From the NCBI GenBank assembly GCA_905206455.1, contig CAJLHL010000016.1:1-31078 (forward strand): a stretch of 31,078 bases of DNA, written 5' to 3'. Positions 22,280 through 30,862 of this stretch are shown here, piece after piece. The first letter of the stretch is position 1, and the number at the start of each line of letters is the position of its first letter. The notes under the pieces are model-generated. The model was not told the origin of the DNA. It saw only the letters and a program-made list of their open reading frames with translations, and did not search any database. Position numbers and translations under genes: made by a program. The stretch is from an uncultured Eubacteriales bacterium. Its GTDB lineage: Bacteria > Bacillota > Clostridia > Peptostreptococcales > Anaerovoracaceae.

Positions 22280-23029
22280 TTATAAAAGCGTTATAACCAG
22301 CGGTTCCGCATCGGTAATAACTACTGTGTTTTCATAATGTGCCGCGAGACTGCCGTCGCCTGTCACCGCCGTCCACTCGTCGGGCAGCACTTTCACCGCG
22401 TAAGATCCCGCGCTGACCATAGGCTCTATGGCCAGAACCATACCTTTTTTCAGCTTCGGCCCTCTGCCCGGTCTTCCGTAATTCGGAACCGGGGGCTGTT
22501 CGTGCATTTCCCTGCCGAGGCCGTGACCCACATAGTCGCGGATCACACCGAAACCGTTCGACTCAAGATGTACCTGTATCGCATGAGACACATCGGACAG
22601 ATAGTTCCCTGCAACGCAGTATTTCAGACCTTCGAAGAAACTTTCTTCCGTAACCCTCACCAGCTTCGCCGCTTCCGGTGAAATTTCTCCTACCGCATAA
22701 GTACGCGCCATGTCGCTGTACCAGCCCTGATAAATCGCGCCGGCGTCCACACTTACGATATCGCCTTCTCTGAGTTTTTTGCTCTTCGACGGAATCCCGT
22801 GGACGATAACTTCGTTTACCGAAACACATGCGCTGGCGGGAAAGCCGCCGTATCCCTTGAAGGCCGGTATCATACCGCCCTCCAGGATACGCTTCTCGAC
22901 GAACTGATCGATATCATGCGTCGAAATTCCCGGCTTTATAAAACCTTCCAGGTCTCGGAGAATCTCCGCTGTAAGCTTCGCCGGTATCTTCATCATTTCA
23001 ATTTCCGCATCGGATTTTATGATGATCAT
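22280..23029 (-). CDS. map: methionine aminopeptidase, type I
   Basis: Removes the N-terminal methionine from nascent proteins. The 249 residues contain the metal-binding residues in V-S-V-D-A-G-A (first Asp), Y-S-D-M-A-R-T (second Asp), G-H-G-L-G-R-E-M-H-E (His) and two late Glu residues (A-I-E-P-M and near the C-terminus). It lacks an N-terminal zinc-finger extension, so it is the short type Ia form. It is placed between adk and the KOW gene; its ribosome site overlaps the adk end. Confidence 0.98.
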   Translation of the reverse strand: MIIIKSDAEIEMMKIPAKLTAEILRDLEGFIKPGISTHDIDQFVEKRILEGGMIPAFKGYGGFPASACVSVNEVIVHGIPSKSKKLREGDIVSVDAGAIYQGWYSDMARTYAVGEISPEAAKLVRVTEESFFEGLKYCVAGNYLSDVSHAIQVHLESNGFGVIRDYVGHGLGREMHEQPPVPNYGRPGRGPKLKKGMVLAIEPMVSAGSYAVKVLPDEWTAVTGDGSLAAHYENTVVITDAEPLVITLL

Positions 23030-23034
23030 TTCGG

Positions 23035-23682
23035 TTATTCTCCCAGTACCTTCGTAATATCCGAAAATACGCTGTCCATGGCCTGATCACCGTTGATTGT
23101 CACCAATGATCCGGCCTTTTCGTAGTACTCTACGAGAGGAGCTGTCTGAGAACCGTACACATTGATTCTGTTCTCGACGGTTTCTCTGTTGTCATCTGCT
23201 CTCTGATATACTTCGCCTCCGCAGGCGTCGCAGACACCTTCCTTCGCGGTCGGCTTTGTATTGATATTATATGTCGCGCCGCAGGCCTTGCAGACTCTTC
23301 TGCCGGCGATGCGGTCGATCAGTTTTGCAGGTTCGACATCGATATTGATGACCTTCGTGATGGAGAGGTTCTTTTCCGCCATGATCTTATCGAGCTCTTC
23401 CGCCTGGAAAACAGTTCTCGGAAATCCGTCCAGCATGAATCCGTCTTTGCAGTCGTCCTGATTCAGCCTGTCTTTTACCAGATCTACCACCAACTCATCC
23501 GGAACGAGCTCGCCCTTATCCATATAGGACTTGGCTTTCTGGCCCAGTTCGGTGCCGCCCTTGATATTTGCCCGGAAGATATCTCCTGTAGAAATCTGCG
23601 GAATATTGTATTTCTTTACGATAAGTTCTGCCTGAGTGCCCTTTCCGGCTCCCGGAGGTCCTAATAATACAATGTTTAACAT
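23035..23682 (-). CDS. adk: adenylate kinase (zinc-binding LID type)
   Basis: Interconverts ATP + AMP and 2 ADP. The 215 residues show the P-loop G-P-P-G-A-G-K-G-T (8-16), the D-G-F-P-R-T AMP-site motif (85-90) and a long LID domain holding four cysteines (Cys131, Cys134, Cys151, Cys154), the structural zinc site typical of Gram-positive enzymes. It lies between secY and map as is usual. Confidence 0.99.
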   Translation of the reverse strand: MLNIVLLGPPGAGKGTQAELIVKKYNIPQISTGDIFRANIKGGTELGQKAKSYMDKGELVPDELVVDLVKDRLNQDDCKDGFMLDGFPRTVFQAEELDKIMAEKNLSITKVINIDVEPAKLIDRIAGRRVCKACGATYNINTKPTAKEGVCDACGGEVYQRADDNRETVENRINVYGSQTAPLVEYYEKAGSLVTINGDQAMDSVFSDITKVLGE

Positions 23683-23697
23683 GACCTTTTCTCCTCT

Positions 23698-24981
23698 TTA
23701 TTTCAGGAATCCCGAATAGTTTCTCATAATAAGCTGCGACTCCAGCTGCTTCATGGTATCCAGCGCCACGCCGACTGCGATCAGCAACGAAGTTCCGCCG
23801 AAACCTATGCCCAGCGCTGTGAAGCTGCCCAGGATGTTCGGGAGGGTTGCGATCACTGCAAGGAAAATAGCTCCTGCAAAAGTGATTCTCGTCATAACCC
23901 TGCTTAAATATTCAACTGTGGATTTTCCCGGTCGGATACCCGGAATAAATCCGCCGTTTGCCTTCATGTTGTCTGCTACTTCTACCGGATTGAAAGTAAT
24001 CGCAGTATAGAAATAGGTGAAGAATATGATCAGCACGATGTTCAGTATGGAGTAAATCCACACACCGGGACTGCCGCTCGGCGATAAATACTTCGTTACA
24101 AACTGAGTAAATCCGGAAGCGGAGTTCGTAAAATATGTGACTGTCAGCGGGAACTGAAGAATGGACAGAGAGAAAATGACCGGAATAACGCCCGCCTGAT
24201 TAACTTTGAGCGGAATGTGTGTATTCTGGCCGCCGTACATCTTTCTGCCGACGACTCTCTTCGCATACTGTACAGGAATCTTTCTCGTACCCTGCTGAAC
24301 TTCGATAACGCCGACGACCACCGCGATAGCGAAGATCACGAAGATCACGACGCTGATAATCGAAACGGTACCTTCCTGAAGTTTGATGAACGTCTGATAG
24401 ATCGCGCTCGGCATTCTCGCTACGATACCCGCCATGATGATGAGGGAAATACCGTTTCCGATTCCGTGCTCGTTGATCTGTTCACCCAGCCACATCAGGA
24501 ATGCTGTACCGGCCGTCAGAGTGATGACGACTACCGCAATCGAAAAGACGGATTTGTCTACGACTGCGCTGCGGAACAGTCCGACAGTCAGACCGACAGA
24601 CTGAACCAGCGCCAGTACTACCGTAAGATATCTGGTATACTGTGCGATTTTCTTTCTGCCTTCGGTACCTTCCTTGGAAAGCGCCTCGAGACGAGGGATA
24701 ACCACGGTCAATAACTGAAGAATAATCGATGCCGTTACGTACGGCGTAATGCTCAGAGCAAAGATCGTGAAATTACTGAAGGATCCGCCGGAAAACATAT
24801 CGAACAGTCCGAATAATCCCGATGCATTGCCGAAATAGTCGCTAAGAACCGCTCTGTCGATATTCGGAACCGGGATGCAGCAACCCAGCCTGAATATGAC
24901 TAACATCAGGATTGTAAAGATCAATTTCTTTCTTATCTCCGGCACTTTAAACGCCTGTCCGAGCGACTTCAGAGCATTCAT
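23698..24981 (-). CDS. secY: protein translocase subunit SecY
   Basis: Channel-forming subunit of the Sec translocon in the cytoplasmic membrane. The 427 residues include ten hydrophobic helices, the plug-region segment with G-L-F-D-M-F-S-G-G (about 39-47) and the later cytoplasmic loops involved in SecA and ribosome binding. Its ATG overlaps the rplO stop by one base (TAATG). Confidence 0.99.
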   Translation of the reverse strand: MNALKSLGQAFKVPEIRKKLIFTILMLVIFRLGCCIPVPNIDRAVLSDYFGNASGLFGLFDMFSGGSFSNFTIFALSITPYVTASIILQLLTVVIPRLEALSKEGTEGRKKIAQYTRYLTVVLALVQSVGLTVGLFRSAVVDKSVFSIAVVVITLTAGTAFLMWLGEQINEHGIGNGISLIIMAGIVARMPSAIYQTFIKLQEGTVSIISVVIFVIFAIAVVVGVIEVQQGTRKIPVQYAKRVVGRKMYGGQNTHIPLKVNQAGVIPVIFSLSILQFPLTVTYFTNSASGFTQFVTKYLSPSGSPGVWIYSILNIVLIIFFTYFYTAITFNPVEVADNMKANGGFIPGIRPGKSTVEYLSRVMTRITFAGAIFLAVIATLPNILGSFTALGIGFGGTSLLIAVGVALDTMKQLESQLIMRNYSGFLK

Positions 24982-25421
24982 TAGATCACCTCTGCCTTTC
25001 CACCGGCAGCTTCGATCTTCTCAATTGCAGCTTTGCTGAATTTATTTGCTTTTACGGTTAACTTCTTTTCAAGATTTCCTTCTCCCAAAATCTTTACTCC
25101 TGCTTTAACCTGCTTTACCTTACCTTCTTTTGCCAGAAGTTCCGGTGTGATTTCTGTACCGTCCTCGTAGCAGTTCAGGTCGCTCACATTCATGATGGAC
25201 CATTCTTTCTTGAAGACATTGGTGAACCCTCTCTTCGGGATTCTTCTGTATAACGGCATCTGACCGCCTTCGAAGCCCAGTCTTACACCGCCGCCGCTTC
25301 TGGAGTTCTGACCGTTCATACCTCTGCCGCCGGTTTTACCCTGACCGGTAGCGGTACCTCTGCCTTTTCTCTTCGTATTCTTAGTAGAGCCGATTGGCTT
25401 GCTAAGTTCGTGCAGTTTCAT
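24981..25421 (-). CDS. rplO: 50S ribosomal protein L15
   Basis: Late assembly protein of the large subunit. The 146 residues begin M-K-L-H-E-L and contain the Gly/Arg/Lys-rich N-terminal tail (K-R-K-G-R-G-T-A-T-G-Q-G-K-T-G-G-R-G) that penetrates the rRNA, plus the globular C-terminal domain. It is coupled to secY by a one-base overlap. Confidence 0.99.
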   Translation of the reverse strand: MKLHELSKPIGSTKNTKRKGRGTATGQGKTGGRGMNGQNSRSGGGVRLGFEGGQMPLYRRIPKRGFTNVFKKEWSIMNVSDLNCYEDGTEITPELLAKEGKVKQVKAGVKILGEGNLEKKLTVKANKFSKAAIEKIEAAGGKAEVI

Positions 25422-25443
25422 CTGTTACACCTCCAATCCCATT

Positions 25444-25626
25444 TTAGAGTTCTTCTACTTTTAAAAGATGCTTTACTTTCTCAATCGCACCGCGAGTCTG
25501 CGGGCTGTCAGGAAGTTCTACACTCTTGTTCGTCTTTTTGAGACCCAGTGCTTCTACCACTTTTCTCTGCTTAGGAGAAGTACCGATCGTGCTTCTAACT
25601 AATGTAACCTTAAGTTTATCAGCCAT
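25444..25626 (-). CDS. rpmD: 50S ribosomal protein L30
   Basis: Short (60-residue) bacterial L30 with the V-T-L-V-R-S-x-I-G-x-x-P-K-Q-R-x-x-V-x-A-L-G-L pattern. It sits between rpsE and rplO, 12 bases after rpsE, in the spc operon. Confidence 0.98.
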   Translation of the reverse strand: MADKLKVTLVRSTIGTSPKQRKVVEALGLKKTNKSVELPDSPQTRGAIEKVKHLLKVEEL

Positions 25627-25638
25627 TTCTTCTCCTCC

Positions 25639-26142
25639 TTATCCCAGGATTTCTTCCTTGGTCTTTCCTCTTAATCTTGCGACCTGTTCTACTGTCTTGA
25701 GAGTGGAAAGACTTTCGATTGTAGCTAATGCCATGTTTACCGCGTTATTGGAACCGATAGACTTCGCTCTGACATCCTTCACGCCCGCATGTTCGAGAAC
25801 CATACGTACCGAACCGCCGGCGATCACACCTGTACCGGGAGCCGCAGGCATGATGAGAACCTGGCCCGCGCCAAAGATGCCGGTATTTCTGTGAGGTATC
25901 GTCGTCCCTACCATAGGTACTTCGATCATCTTCTTCTTAGCGTCATCGGTAGCCTTTCTTACAGCTTCAGGGATTTCTGCAGCCTTGCCGAGGCCAACAC
26001 CGACGTGACCTGCGCCGTCGCCGACGACAACAGTTACGCTGAATCTCATGTTACGACCGCCCTTTACCGTCTTTGCAACACGTCTGATGTTGACGATAGT
26101 CTCTCTGAACTCGGTCTTTGCATCAATTGCATTATTCCGCAT
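25639..26142 (-). CDS. rpsE: 30S ribosomal protein S5
   Basis: Small-subunit protein that shapes decoding fidelity and mRNA entry. The 167 residues contain the double-stranded-RNA-like N-terminal domain (V-V-V-G-D-G-x-G-H-V-G-x-G-x-G-K-A-x-E-x-P) and the C-terminal G-S-N-N-A-V-N-M-A segment. The ATG has AGGAGGAGG upstream. The V-x-G-G-R hinge where spectinomycin-resistance mutations arise is of the normal type (V-K-G-G-R-N-M). Confidence 0.99.
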   Translation of the reverse strand: MRNNAIDAKTEFRETIVNIRRVAKTVKGGRNMRFSVTVVVGDGAGHVGVGLGKAAEIPEAVRKATDDAKKKMIEVPMVGTTIPHRNTGIFGAGQVLIMPAAPGTGVIAGGSVRMVLEHAGVKDVRAKSIGSNNAVNMALATIESLSTLKTVEQVARLRGKTKEEILG

Positions 26143-26157
26143 GTTATCCTCCTCCTG

Positions 26158-26523
26158 TTAGAATTTTAATCCTGCTTCACGGGCACCGTCAGCTAATTCT
26201 TTTACTCTTCCGTGGAATAAGAATCCGCCTCTGTCGAAAGCAACCGTGTCGATTCCCTTTTCGAGTGCTTTCTTGCCGACGCTTTCGCCAACCAACTTTG
26301 CAGCTGCCTTATTTCCGCCGTAAGCCGCTTCTGCTTTGATGTCCTTATCCAAAGTGGAAGCTGCTACGATGGTCGTACCGTTCGTGTCATCGATCAGCTG
26401 AGCATAGATGTTCTTTGAACTTTTGAATACGCAAAGTCTTGGTCTTTCAGGAGTTCCGGAGATATGCTTTCTTACTCTGGCATGTCTTGCCAGACGTTTT
26501 TCGTTCTTAGTAGCTTTTGCCAT
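26158..26523 (-). CDS. rplR: 50S ribosomal protein L18
   Basis: 5S rRNA-binding protein of the central protuberance. The 121 residues include R-H-x-R-V-R-K-x-I-S-G-T-x-E-R-P-R-L and the C-terminal F-D-R-G-G-x-x-x-H-G-R-V-x-x-L-A-D-G-A-R-E-A-G-L family signature. It is flanked by rplF and rpsE. Confidence 0.99.
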   Translation of the reverse strand: MAKATKNEKRLARHARVRKHISGTPERPRLCVFKSSKNIYAQLIDDTNGTTIVAASTLDKDIKAEAAYGGNKAAAKLVGESVGKKALEKGIDTVAFDRGGFLFHGRVKELADGAREAGLKF

Positions 26524-26543
26524 GTTTATTCACTCCTTTCTGC

Positions 26544-27086
26544 TTATTTCGCGCCTGATTTACCTTCTTTTCTGATGATCACTTCACCGGCATACTTCAC
26601 GCCCTTGCCCTTGTATGGTTCAGGTTTTCTGTGCGCTCTGATAACCGCAGCGTAGTTGCCTACCTCTGCCTTATCGATGCCTTTTACTGTGATATCAGTC
26701 TGAGACGGAACTTCAGTCGTGATTCCTTCCGGATCTTTCATTTCGATCGGATGTGAATAACCGAGGTGTAAGATGAGCGTGTCGCCCTTCTTTTCAGCTC
26801 TGTAACCGACGCCCACCATCTCCAGCTTCTTTTCGAAACCTTCGCTGACGCCGAGGATCATATTGTGAATCAGAGTTCTGTAGAGACCGTGAGCGGATCT
26901 TTCTTCCTTGGAATCTGCATCTCTGGATACGATTACATTGCCGTCTTCAACAACAACACTTACTAAATTTTCATCAACCGGCTGTGTGAGTTCACCCTTA
27001 GGGCCTTTAACGAAAACGACCCCGTTTTCAAACTTAACCTCTACGCCGGCTGGGATTGCTACAGGTTTCTTACCTATTCTTGACAT
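26544..27086 (-). CDS. rplF: 50S ribosomal protein L6
   Basis: Two-domain protein at the base of the L7/L12 stalk. The 180 residues start M-S-R-I-G-K-K-P-V-A-I-P and end with the P-E-P-Y-K-G-K-G-(V/I)-x-Y family signature, followed by a basic tail. It is flanked by rpsH and rplR. Confidence 0.99.
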   Translation of the reverse strand: MSRIGKKPVAIPAGVEVKFENGVVFVKGPKGELTQPVDENLVSVVVEDGNVIVSRDADSKEERSAHGLYRTLIHNMILGVSEGFEKKLEMVGVGYRAEKKGDTLILHLGYSHPIEMKDPEGITTEVPSQTDITVKGIDKAEVGNYAAVIRAHRKPEPYKGKGVKYAGEVIIRKEGKSGAK

Positions 27087-27098
27087 TTTTCTTCCTCC

Positions 27099-27497
27099 CT
27101 ACCAAACGTAACAGATTACTTCTCCGCCTACGCCTAACTGTCTTGCTTTCTTATCGCTGATGATACCATTAGAAGTGGATATGATTGCGATACCGAGACC
27201 TCCTAATACCTTAGGAACTTCGTTTCTCTTAGCATAAACCTTGAGACCCGGCTTGGAAATCTTTTTCAGTCCGCTGATAACCCGTTCTTTATCAGCACCG
27301 TATTTCATCGTTATTCTGATAACGCCCTGCTTATTGTCGTCGATCACTTCAAAATCCGTGATGTAGCCTTCTTCTTTGAGGATTCCCGCGATGGACTTTT
27401 TCATGTTGGACGCGGGAACGTCAACTGTTTTGTGACCTACAGTGTTGGCATTTCTGATTCTTGTAAGCATATCTGCTATAGGATCAGTCATTGTCAT
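27099..27497 (-). CDS. rpsH: 30S ribosomal protein S8
   Basis: Central-domain 16S-binding protein. The 132 residues carry D-P-I-A-D-M-L-T-R-I-R-N-A near the N-terminus and the late S-T-S-x-G-x-(I/L)-x-(S/T)-D-x-x-A-R signature. S8 is the known translational repressor of the spc operon in enterobacteria; the target site was not identified here. Confidence 0.99.
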   Translation of the reverse strand: MTMTDPIADMLTRIRNANTVGHKTVDVPASNMKKSIAGILKEEGYITDFEVIDDNKQGVIRITMKYGADKERVISGLKKISKPGLKVYAKRNEVPKVLGGLGIAIISTSNGIISDKKARQLGVGGEVICYVW

Positions 27498-27529
27498 TTT
27501 AGAGTACCTCCTTTCCTCGGTCTGCCGGT

Positions 27530-27715
27530 TTACCAGCTTGCCTTTCTGACACCTGGGATTTCACCCTTGTACGCCATTTCTCTGAAGCAGATACGGCAGA
27601 TGCCGTACTTTCTGAGTACAGAATGTGGTCTTCCGCAAACCTTGCATCTTGTATATGCGCGAGTAGAATACTTCGGTTTCTTCTGCTGCTTAATTTTGAG
27701 AGATGTCTTAGCCAT
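27530..27715 (-). CDS. rpsN: 30S ribosomal protein S14, zinc type (S14Z)
   Basis: Short 61-residue form with a C-x-x-C (24, 27) and C-x-x-C (40, 43) zinc site (R-C-K-V-C-G-R-P-H and I-C-R-I-C-F-R), as found in Gram-positive bacteria, rather than the long zinc-free form. It has GGAGG upstream and lies between rplE and rpsH. Confidence 0.99.
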   Translation of the reverse strand: MAKTSLKIKQQKKPKYSTRAYTRCKVCGRPHSVLRKYGICRICFREMAYKGEIPGVRKASW

Positions 27716-27724
27716 GTTTCCCTC

Positions 27725-28267
27725 CTACTTCTCAAACGGCATACCCAGCAGTTCGAGGAGAGCCTGCGCTTCTTCGTCTGTCTTTGCCGTAGTGGTGAAC
27801 GTGATATCCATGCCCTTGATCTTATCGATCTTATCATAATCGATTTCAGGGAAGATGAGCTGTTCTTTGATACCCATCGTATAGTTTCCTCTGCCGTCGA
27901 AGGAATTCTTGCTTACGCCTTTGAAGTCTCTTACGCGCGGTAACGCGATATTGAAGAACTTATCCGCGAAAACGTACATGTTTTCACCTCTCAGGGTAAC
28001 TTTTGCGCCGATCGGCATTCCCTCTCTGAGTTTGAAGTTTGCGATGGACTTCTTAGCTTTTGTCATTACAGGCTTCTGGCCACTGATAATCGCCAGTTCC
28101 TGAGCCGCAGTCTCTAACATCTTCTGGTTATCCTTGATGCCGCCGAGACCCATGTTGAGTGTAATCTTTTCAAGCTTTGGAACTTCCATAGCGTTTTTAT
28201 ACTGAAATTTATCCATTAAACCGCTGAATACGGTATTTTTGTAATAGTCCTTAAGTCTTGCTGCCAA
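27725..28267 (-). CDS. rplE: 50S ribosomal protein L5
   Basis: Binds 5S rRNA and forms a bridge to S13 in the head. The 180 residues include K-I-x-x-N-M-G-L-G, the I-x-G-Q-K-P-V-x-T-x-A-K-K-S-I-A-x-F-K-x-R segment and D-I-x-x-x-T-T-A-x-T-D-E-E-A near the end. Flanked by rplX and rpsN. Confidence 0.99.
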   Translation of the reverse strand: MAARLKDYYKNTVFSGLMDKFQYKNAMEVPKLEKITLNMGLGGIKDNQKMLETAAQELAIISGQKPVMTKAKKSIANFKLREGMPIGAKVTLRGENMYVFADKFFNIALPRVRDFKGVSKNSFDGRGNYTMGIKEQLIFPEIDYDKIDKIKGMDITFTTTAKTDEEAQALLELLGMPFEK

Positions 28268-28297
28268 AATTCTTTACCTCCTTTCCGGTCTGATATC

Positions 28298-28609
28298 TTA
28301 GTCGAGCTTTTCGCCAGTCTTCTTGGAGACTCTGTATTTTTTGCCGTCTTCAATAACATAACCGATTCTGGTAGGCGCTTTGGCCTTGCTGTCATAGAAC
28401 ATGACGTTGGATACATCGATCGGTCCTTCCTGATGCTTGATTTCAGCAGGAGCTGTTCTCGTCTGCTTTGCGTGCTTTGTCTGAACGTTTACGCCTTCGA
28501 CAACAACTTTATTTTCCTTAGGCATAGCCTTGATGACCTTGCCCTTTTTGCCCTTATCCTTGCCTGTGATAACGACAACCGTATCATCTTTTCTGATATG
28601 CATCTTCAC
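28298..28609 (-). CDS. rplX: 50S ribosomal protein L24
   Basis: Assembly initiator with an N-terminal KOW motif (D-D-x-V-V-V-I-T-G-K-D-K-G-K-x-G-K-V). The 103 residues match the bacterial length and include the K-x-N-x-V-V-V-E-G-V-N segment. Flanked by rplN and rplE. Confidence 0.99.
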   Translation of the reverse strand: MKMHIRKDDTVVVITGKDKGKKGKVIKAMPKENKVVVEGVNVQTKHAKQTRTAPAEIKHQEGPIDVSNVMFYDSKAKAPTRIGYVIEDGKKYRVSKKTGEKLD

Positions 28610-28618
28610 ACCTCCGCC

Positions 28619-28987
28619 TTAGAGTACTTCCGGCGCCAGGGACACGATCTTCATATAGCCCTTGTCTCTTAATTCTCTGGCTACTGGTCCGAAAATACGC
28701 GTTCCTACTGGAGTCTTGTCATCTTTGATGACAACAGCTGCGTTCTGGTCAAACTTAACGTAGCTTCCGTCCGGTCTTCTTACGCCGCTCTTGGAACGAA
28801 CGATGACAGCCTTAACGACATCGCTCTTCTTTACAACGCCGCCTGGTGTTGCATCTTTTACAGCGCAAACAATAACATCTCCAATATTTGCAACTTTATG
28901 GCCTGTGCCGCCCAAAACACGGATACATAATAATTCTTTTGCACCGGAATTGTCAGCCACTCTGAGCCTGCTTTCTGTCTGGATCAT
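28619..28987 (-). CDS. rplN: 50S ribosomal protein L14
   Basis: Interface protein contacting 16S rRNA and L19. The 122 residues begin M-I-Q-x-E-S-R-L-x-V-A-D-N-S-G-A-K and contain the family's R-x-D-G-S-Y-x-x-F-D-x-N-A-x-V-x-I pattern. Flanked by rpsQ and rplX. Confidence 0.99.
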   Translation of the reverse strand: MIQTESRLRVADNSGAKELLCIRVLGGTGHKVANIGDVIVCAVKDATPGGVVKKSDVVKAVIVRSKSGVRRPDGSYVKFDQNAAVVIKDDKTPVGTRIFGPVARELRDKGYMKIVSLAPEVL

Positions 28988-29008
28988 TATGGTGTCTCCT
29001 TTCGCAGT

Positions 29009-29266
29009 TTATCTTACTTTCTCTACGATTTCGACAAGTCTCCATCTCTTGCTCTTGCTGAGAGGTCTCGTCTCCATGATTTTAACTGTATCACCGATGC
29101 TGCATGTATTTTCTTCGTCGTGAGCTCTGAACTTCTTCGTTCTCTTAACAGCCTTACCGTAAAGAGAATGTCTAACAAATTCTTCGACTGCAACAGTGAT
29201 AGTCTTATCCATCTTATTGCTGACAACTACGCCGACCTTTGTCTTTCTGCTGTTTCTGTCTGACAT
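29009..29266 (-). CDS. rpsQ: 30S ribosomal protein S17
   Basis: OB-fold 16S-binding protein of 85 residues with G-x-V-V-S-N-K-M-D-K-T-I-T-V, H-x-x-Y-G-K and the G-D-x-V-x-I-M-E-T-R-P-L-S-K-x-K-R-W-R-L-V-E signature. Flanked by rpmC and rplN. Confidence 0.99.
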   Translation of the reverse strand: MSDRNSRKTKVGVVVSNKMDKTITVAVEEFVRHSLYGKAVKRTKKFRAHDEENTCSIGDTVKIMETRPLSKSKRWRLVEIVEKVR

Positions 29267-29285
29267 GTTTTATCCTCCTTTCGGT

Positions 29286-29486
29286 TTACGCCTGTGCTTC
29301 GAGTTCTTTTTCTCTGATGACAGTCTTGACTCTAGCGATATCTTTTCTTACTTCCCTCATCTTAACAGGGTTTTCCAGCTGACCCGTAACATGCTGAAAT
29401 CTCAGATTGAATAATTCGTTCTTAAGCTTCAGAAGTTCACTGCTGAGCTCAGCCGGTGTCATTTCTCTGATGGATTCAATTTTCAT
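29286..29486 (-). CDS. rpmC: 50S ribosomal protein L29
   Basis: Two-helix protein at the tunnel exit. The 66 residues contain L-x-x-E-L-x-x-L-K-x-E-L-F-N-L-R-F-Q and the R-x-V-R-K-D-I-A-R-V-x-T signature. Its ATG directly abuts the rplP stop with no gap, so its ribosome site is inside rplP. Confidence 0.99.
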   Translation of the reverse strand: MKIESIREMTPAELSSELLKLKNELFNLRFQHVTGQLENPVKMREVRKDIARVKTVIREKELEAQA

Positions 29487-29918
29487 TTACGCTTCACCGC
29501 CCTCTTCTGAAATTTCTTTTACTATAAACTTGCACTTGACAGGAAGTTTATGAGATGCGAGACGCATTGCTTCTCTTGCCTTTTCTTCAGGTACTCCGTC
29601 GAGTTCGAACATCACTCTGCCCGGTTTAACTACTGCTACCCAGTACTCAGGGGAACCTTTACCGGAACCCATTCGAACTTCTGCAGGCTTCTTTGTCACT
29701 GACTTGTGAGGGAAGATTTTGATATAAACCTTTCCGCCTCTCTTGATATATCTTGTCATTGCAATTCTGGCAGCTTCGATCTGATTGGAAGTGATCCAGC
29801 CGCATTCCTGTGCAACGAGTCCAAAAGAACCATATGTGATCGTGTTGCCCTTCGTAGCAACGCCTTTCATTCTGCCTCTGTGCACTCTGCGGTGCTTAAC
29901 TCTCTTTGGCATTAACAT
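29487..29918 (-). CDS. rplP: 50S ribosomal protein L16
   Basis: Organises the A site and the peptidyl-transferase centre periphery. The 143 residues begin M-L-M-P-K-R-V-K-H-R-R-V-H-R-G-R-M-K-G and contain R-M-G-x-G-K-G. The conserved second-residue leucine start (M-L-M-P) supports the chosen ATG. It is coupled to rpmC. Confidence 0.99.
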   Translation of the reverse strand: MLMPKRVKHRRVHRGRMKGVATKGNTITYGSFGLVAQECGWITSNQIEAARIAMTRYIKRGGKVYIKIFPHKSVTKKPAEVRMGSGKGSPEYWVAVVKPGRVMFELDGVPEEKAREAMRLASHKLPVKCKFIVKEISEEGGEA

Positions 29919-29945
29919 CGGTTCGTTCCTCCTTCCTTAGCGTTT

Positions 29946-30842
29946 CTATTCTTCTGTAGCAGGAGCTGCTTCCACAGGAGCTTCATCTGCCTGCGGTGCT
30001 GCGGTTTCAACCTGTGCAGCTTCCGGCTCTTCTTTCTTTATAAGCTTTCTTCTCTGAATCGGCATAGCCTTCTTCTCTTCGAAGCGGCTGTTGTTTCTGT
30101 CTCTTCTGTCACGACGGTTGTTTCTGTCTCTTCTGTCGCCGTCCTGTCTTCTTCTGCCGCCCTTTCTGTCAGGCTTGCCCGTATCTTCAGGAACAGGGCT
30201 TACGAGATCCTTGCCGAGAACTTCGCCCTGATTGATCCATACTTTTACGCCGATCTTACCGTAGGTAGTATCCGCTTCCGCAAAACCGTAGTCGATGTTT
30301 GCTCTGATCGTATGGAGAGGAACGTTTCCTTCGCTGTACTTTTCGCTTCTCGCGATTTCAGCGCCGCCCAGTCTGCCGGATAACACAACTTTGATACCCT
30401 TGCTGCCAGCCTTCATCGTTCTACCGATCGCCTGCTTCATCGCTCTTCTGAAAGCGATTCTTCTCTCGAGAGCCTGAGCGATGCTTTCCGCAGTGAGCTG
30501 TGCGTCGAGTTCTGTTCTTCTTACTTCTACGATGTTGATGCTTACATTTTTCTTTGTCAGCTTTTCGAGGTCAGCCTTGAGTTCATCGATGCCCGCGCCG
30601 GATCTTCCGATGATCATGCCCGGCTTGCCTGTGAGGATCGTCAGTCTCAGCTGATCGTTAGCAGCTCTTTCGATGAGAATTCTCGAAATACCTGCCATAT
30701 AGAGCTTTTTCTTTACGTATTCTCTGATCTTCTTGTCTTCGATGAGGAAATCAGAGAAATTATTTTTATCTGCGTACCACTTGGAATCCCAGTCCTGGAT
30801 AACGCCCACTCTTAAACCATGTGGACTTACTTTCTGACCCAT
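29946..30842 (-). CDS. rpsC: 30S ribosomal protein S3 with a long C-terminal extension
   Basis: mRNA-entry protein with helicase function together with S4 and S5. Residues 1-215 are canonical: M-G-Q-K-V-S-P-H-G-L-R start, KH domain with the M-I-I-G-R-S-G-A-G-I loop (76-85) and C-terminal domain with G-x-x-G-x-K-V-W-I. Residues 216-298 are an extension: first Arg/Asp/Asn-rich with R-R-D-R-x-N-N-like repeats (about 229-253), then a Lys/Arg patch, then an Ala/Glu/Pro-rich acidic tail. Usual length is near 220. Low-complexity S3 tails occur in some Clostridia; a function for them is not established. The ATG has AGGAGG upstream. Confidence 0.97.
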   Translation of the reverse strand: MGQKVSPHGLRVGVIQDWDSKWYADKNNFSDFLIEDKKIREYVKKKLYMAGISRILIERAANDQLRLTILTGKPGMIIGRSGAGIDELKADLEKLTKKNVSINIVEVRRTELDAQLTAESIAQALERRIAFRRAMKQAIGRTMKAGSKGIKVVLSGRLGGAEIARSEKYSEGNVPLHTIRANIDYGFAEADTTYGKIGVKVWINQGEVLGKDLVSPVPEDTGKPDRKGGRRRQDGDRRDRNNRRDRRDRNNSRFEEKKAMPIQRRKLIKKEEPEAAQVETAAPQADEAPVEAAPATEE

Positions 30843-30862
30843 TAATAAACCTCCTGTTCAGA

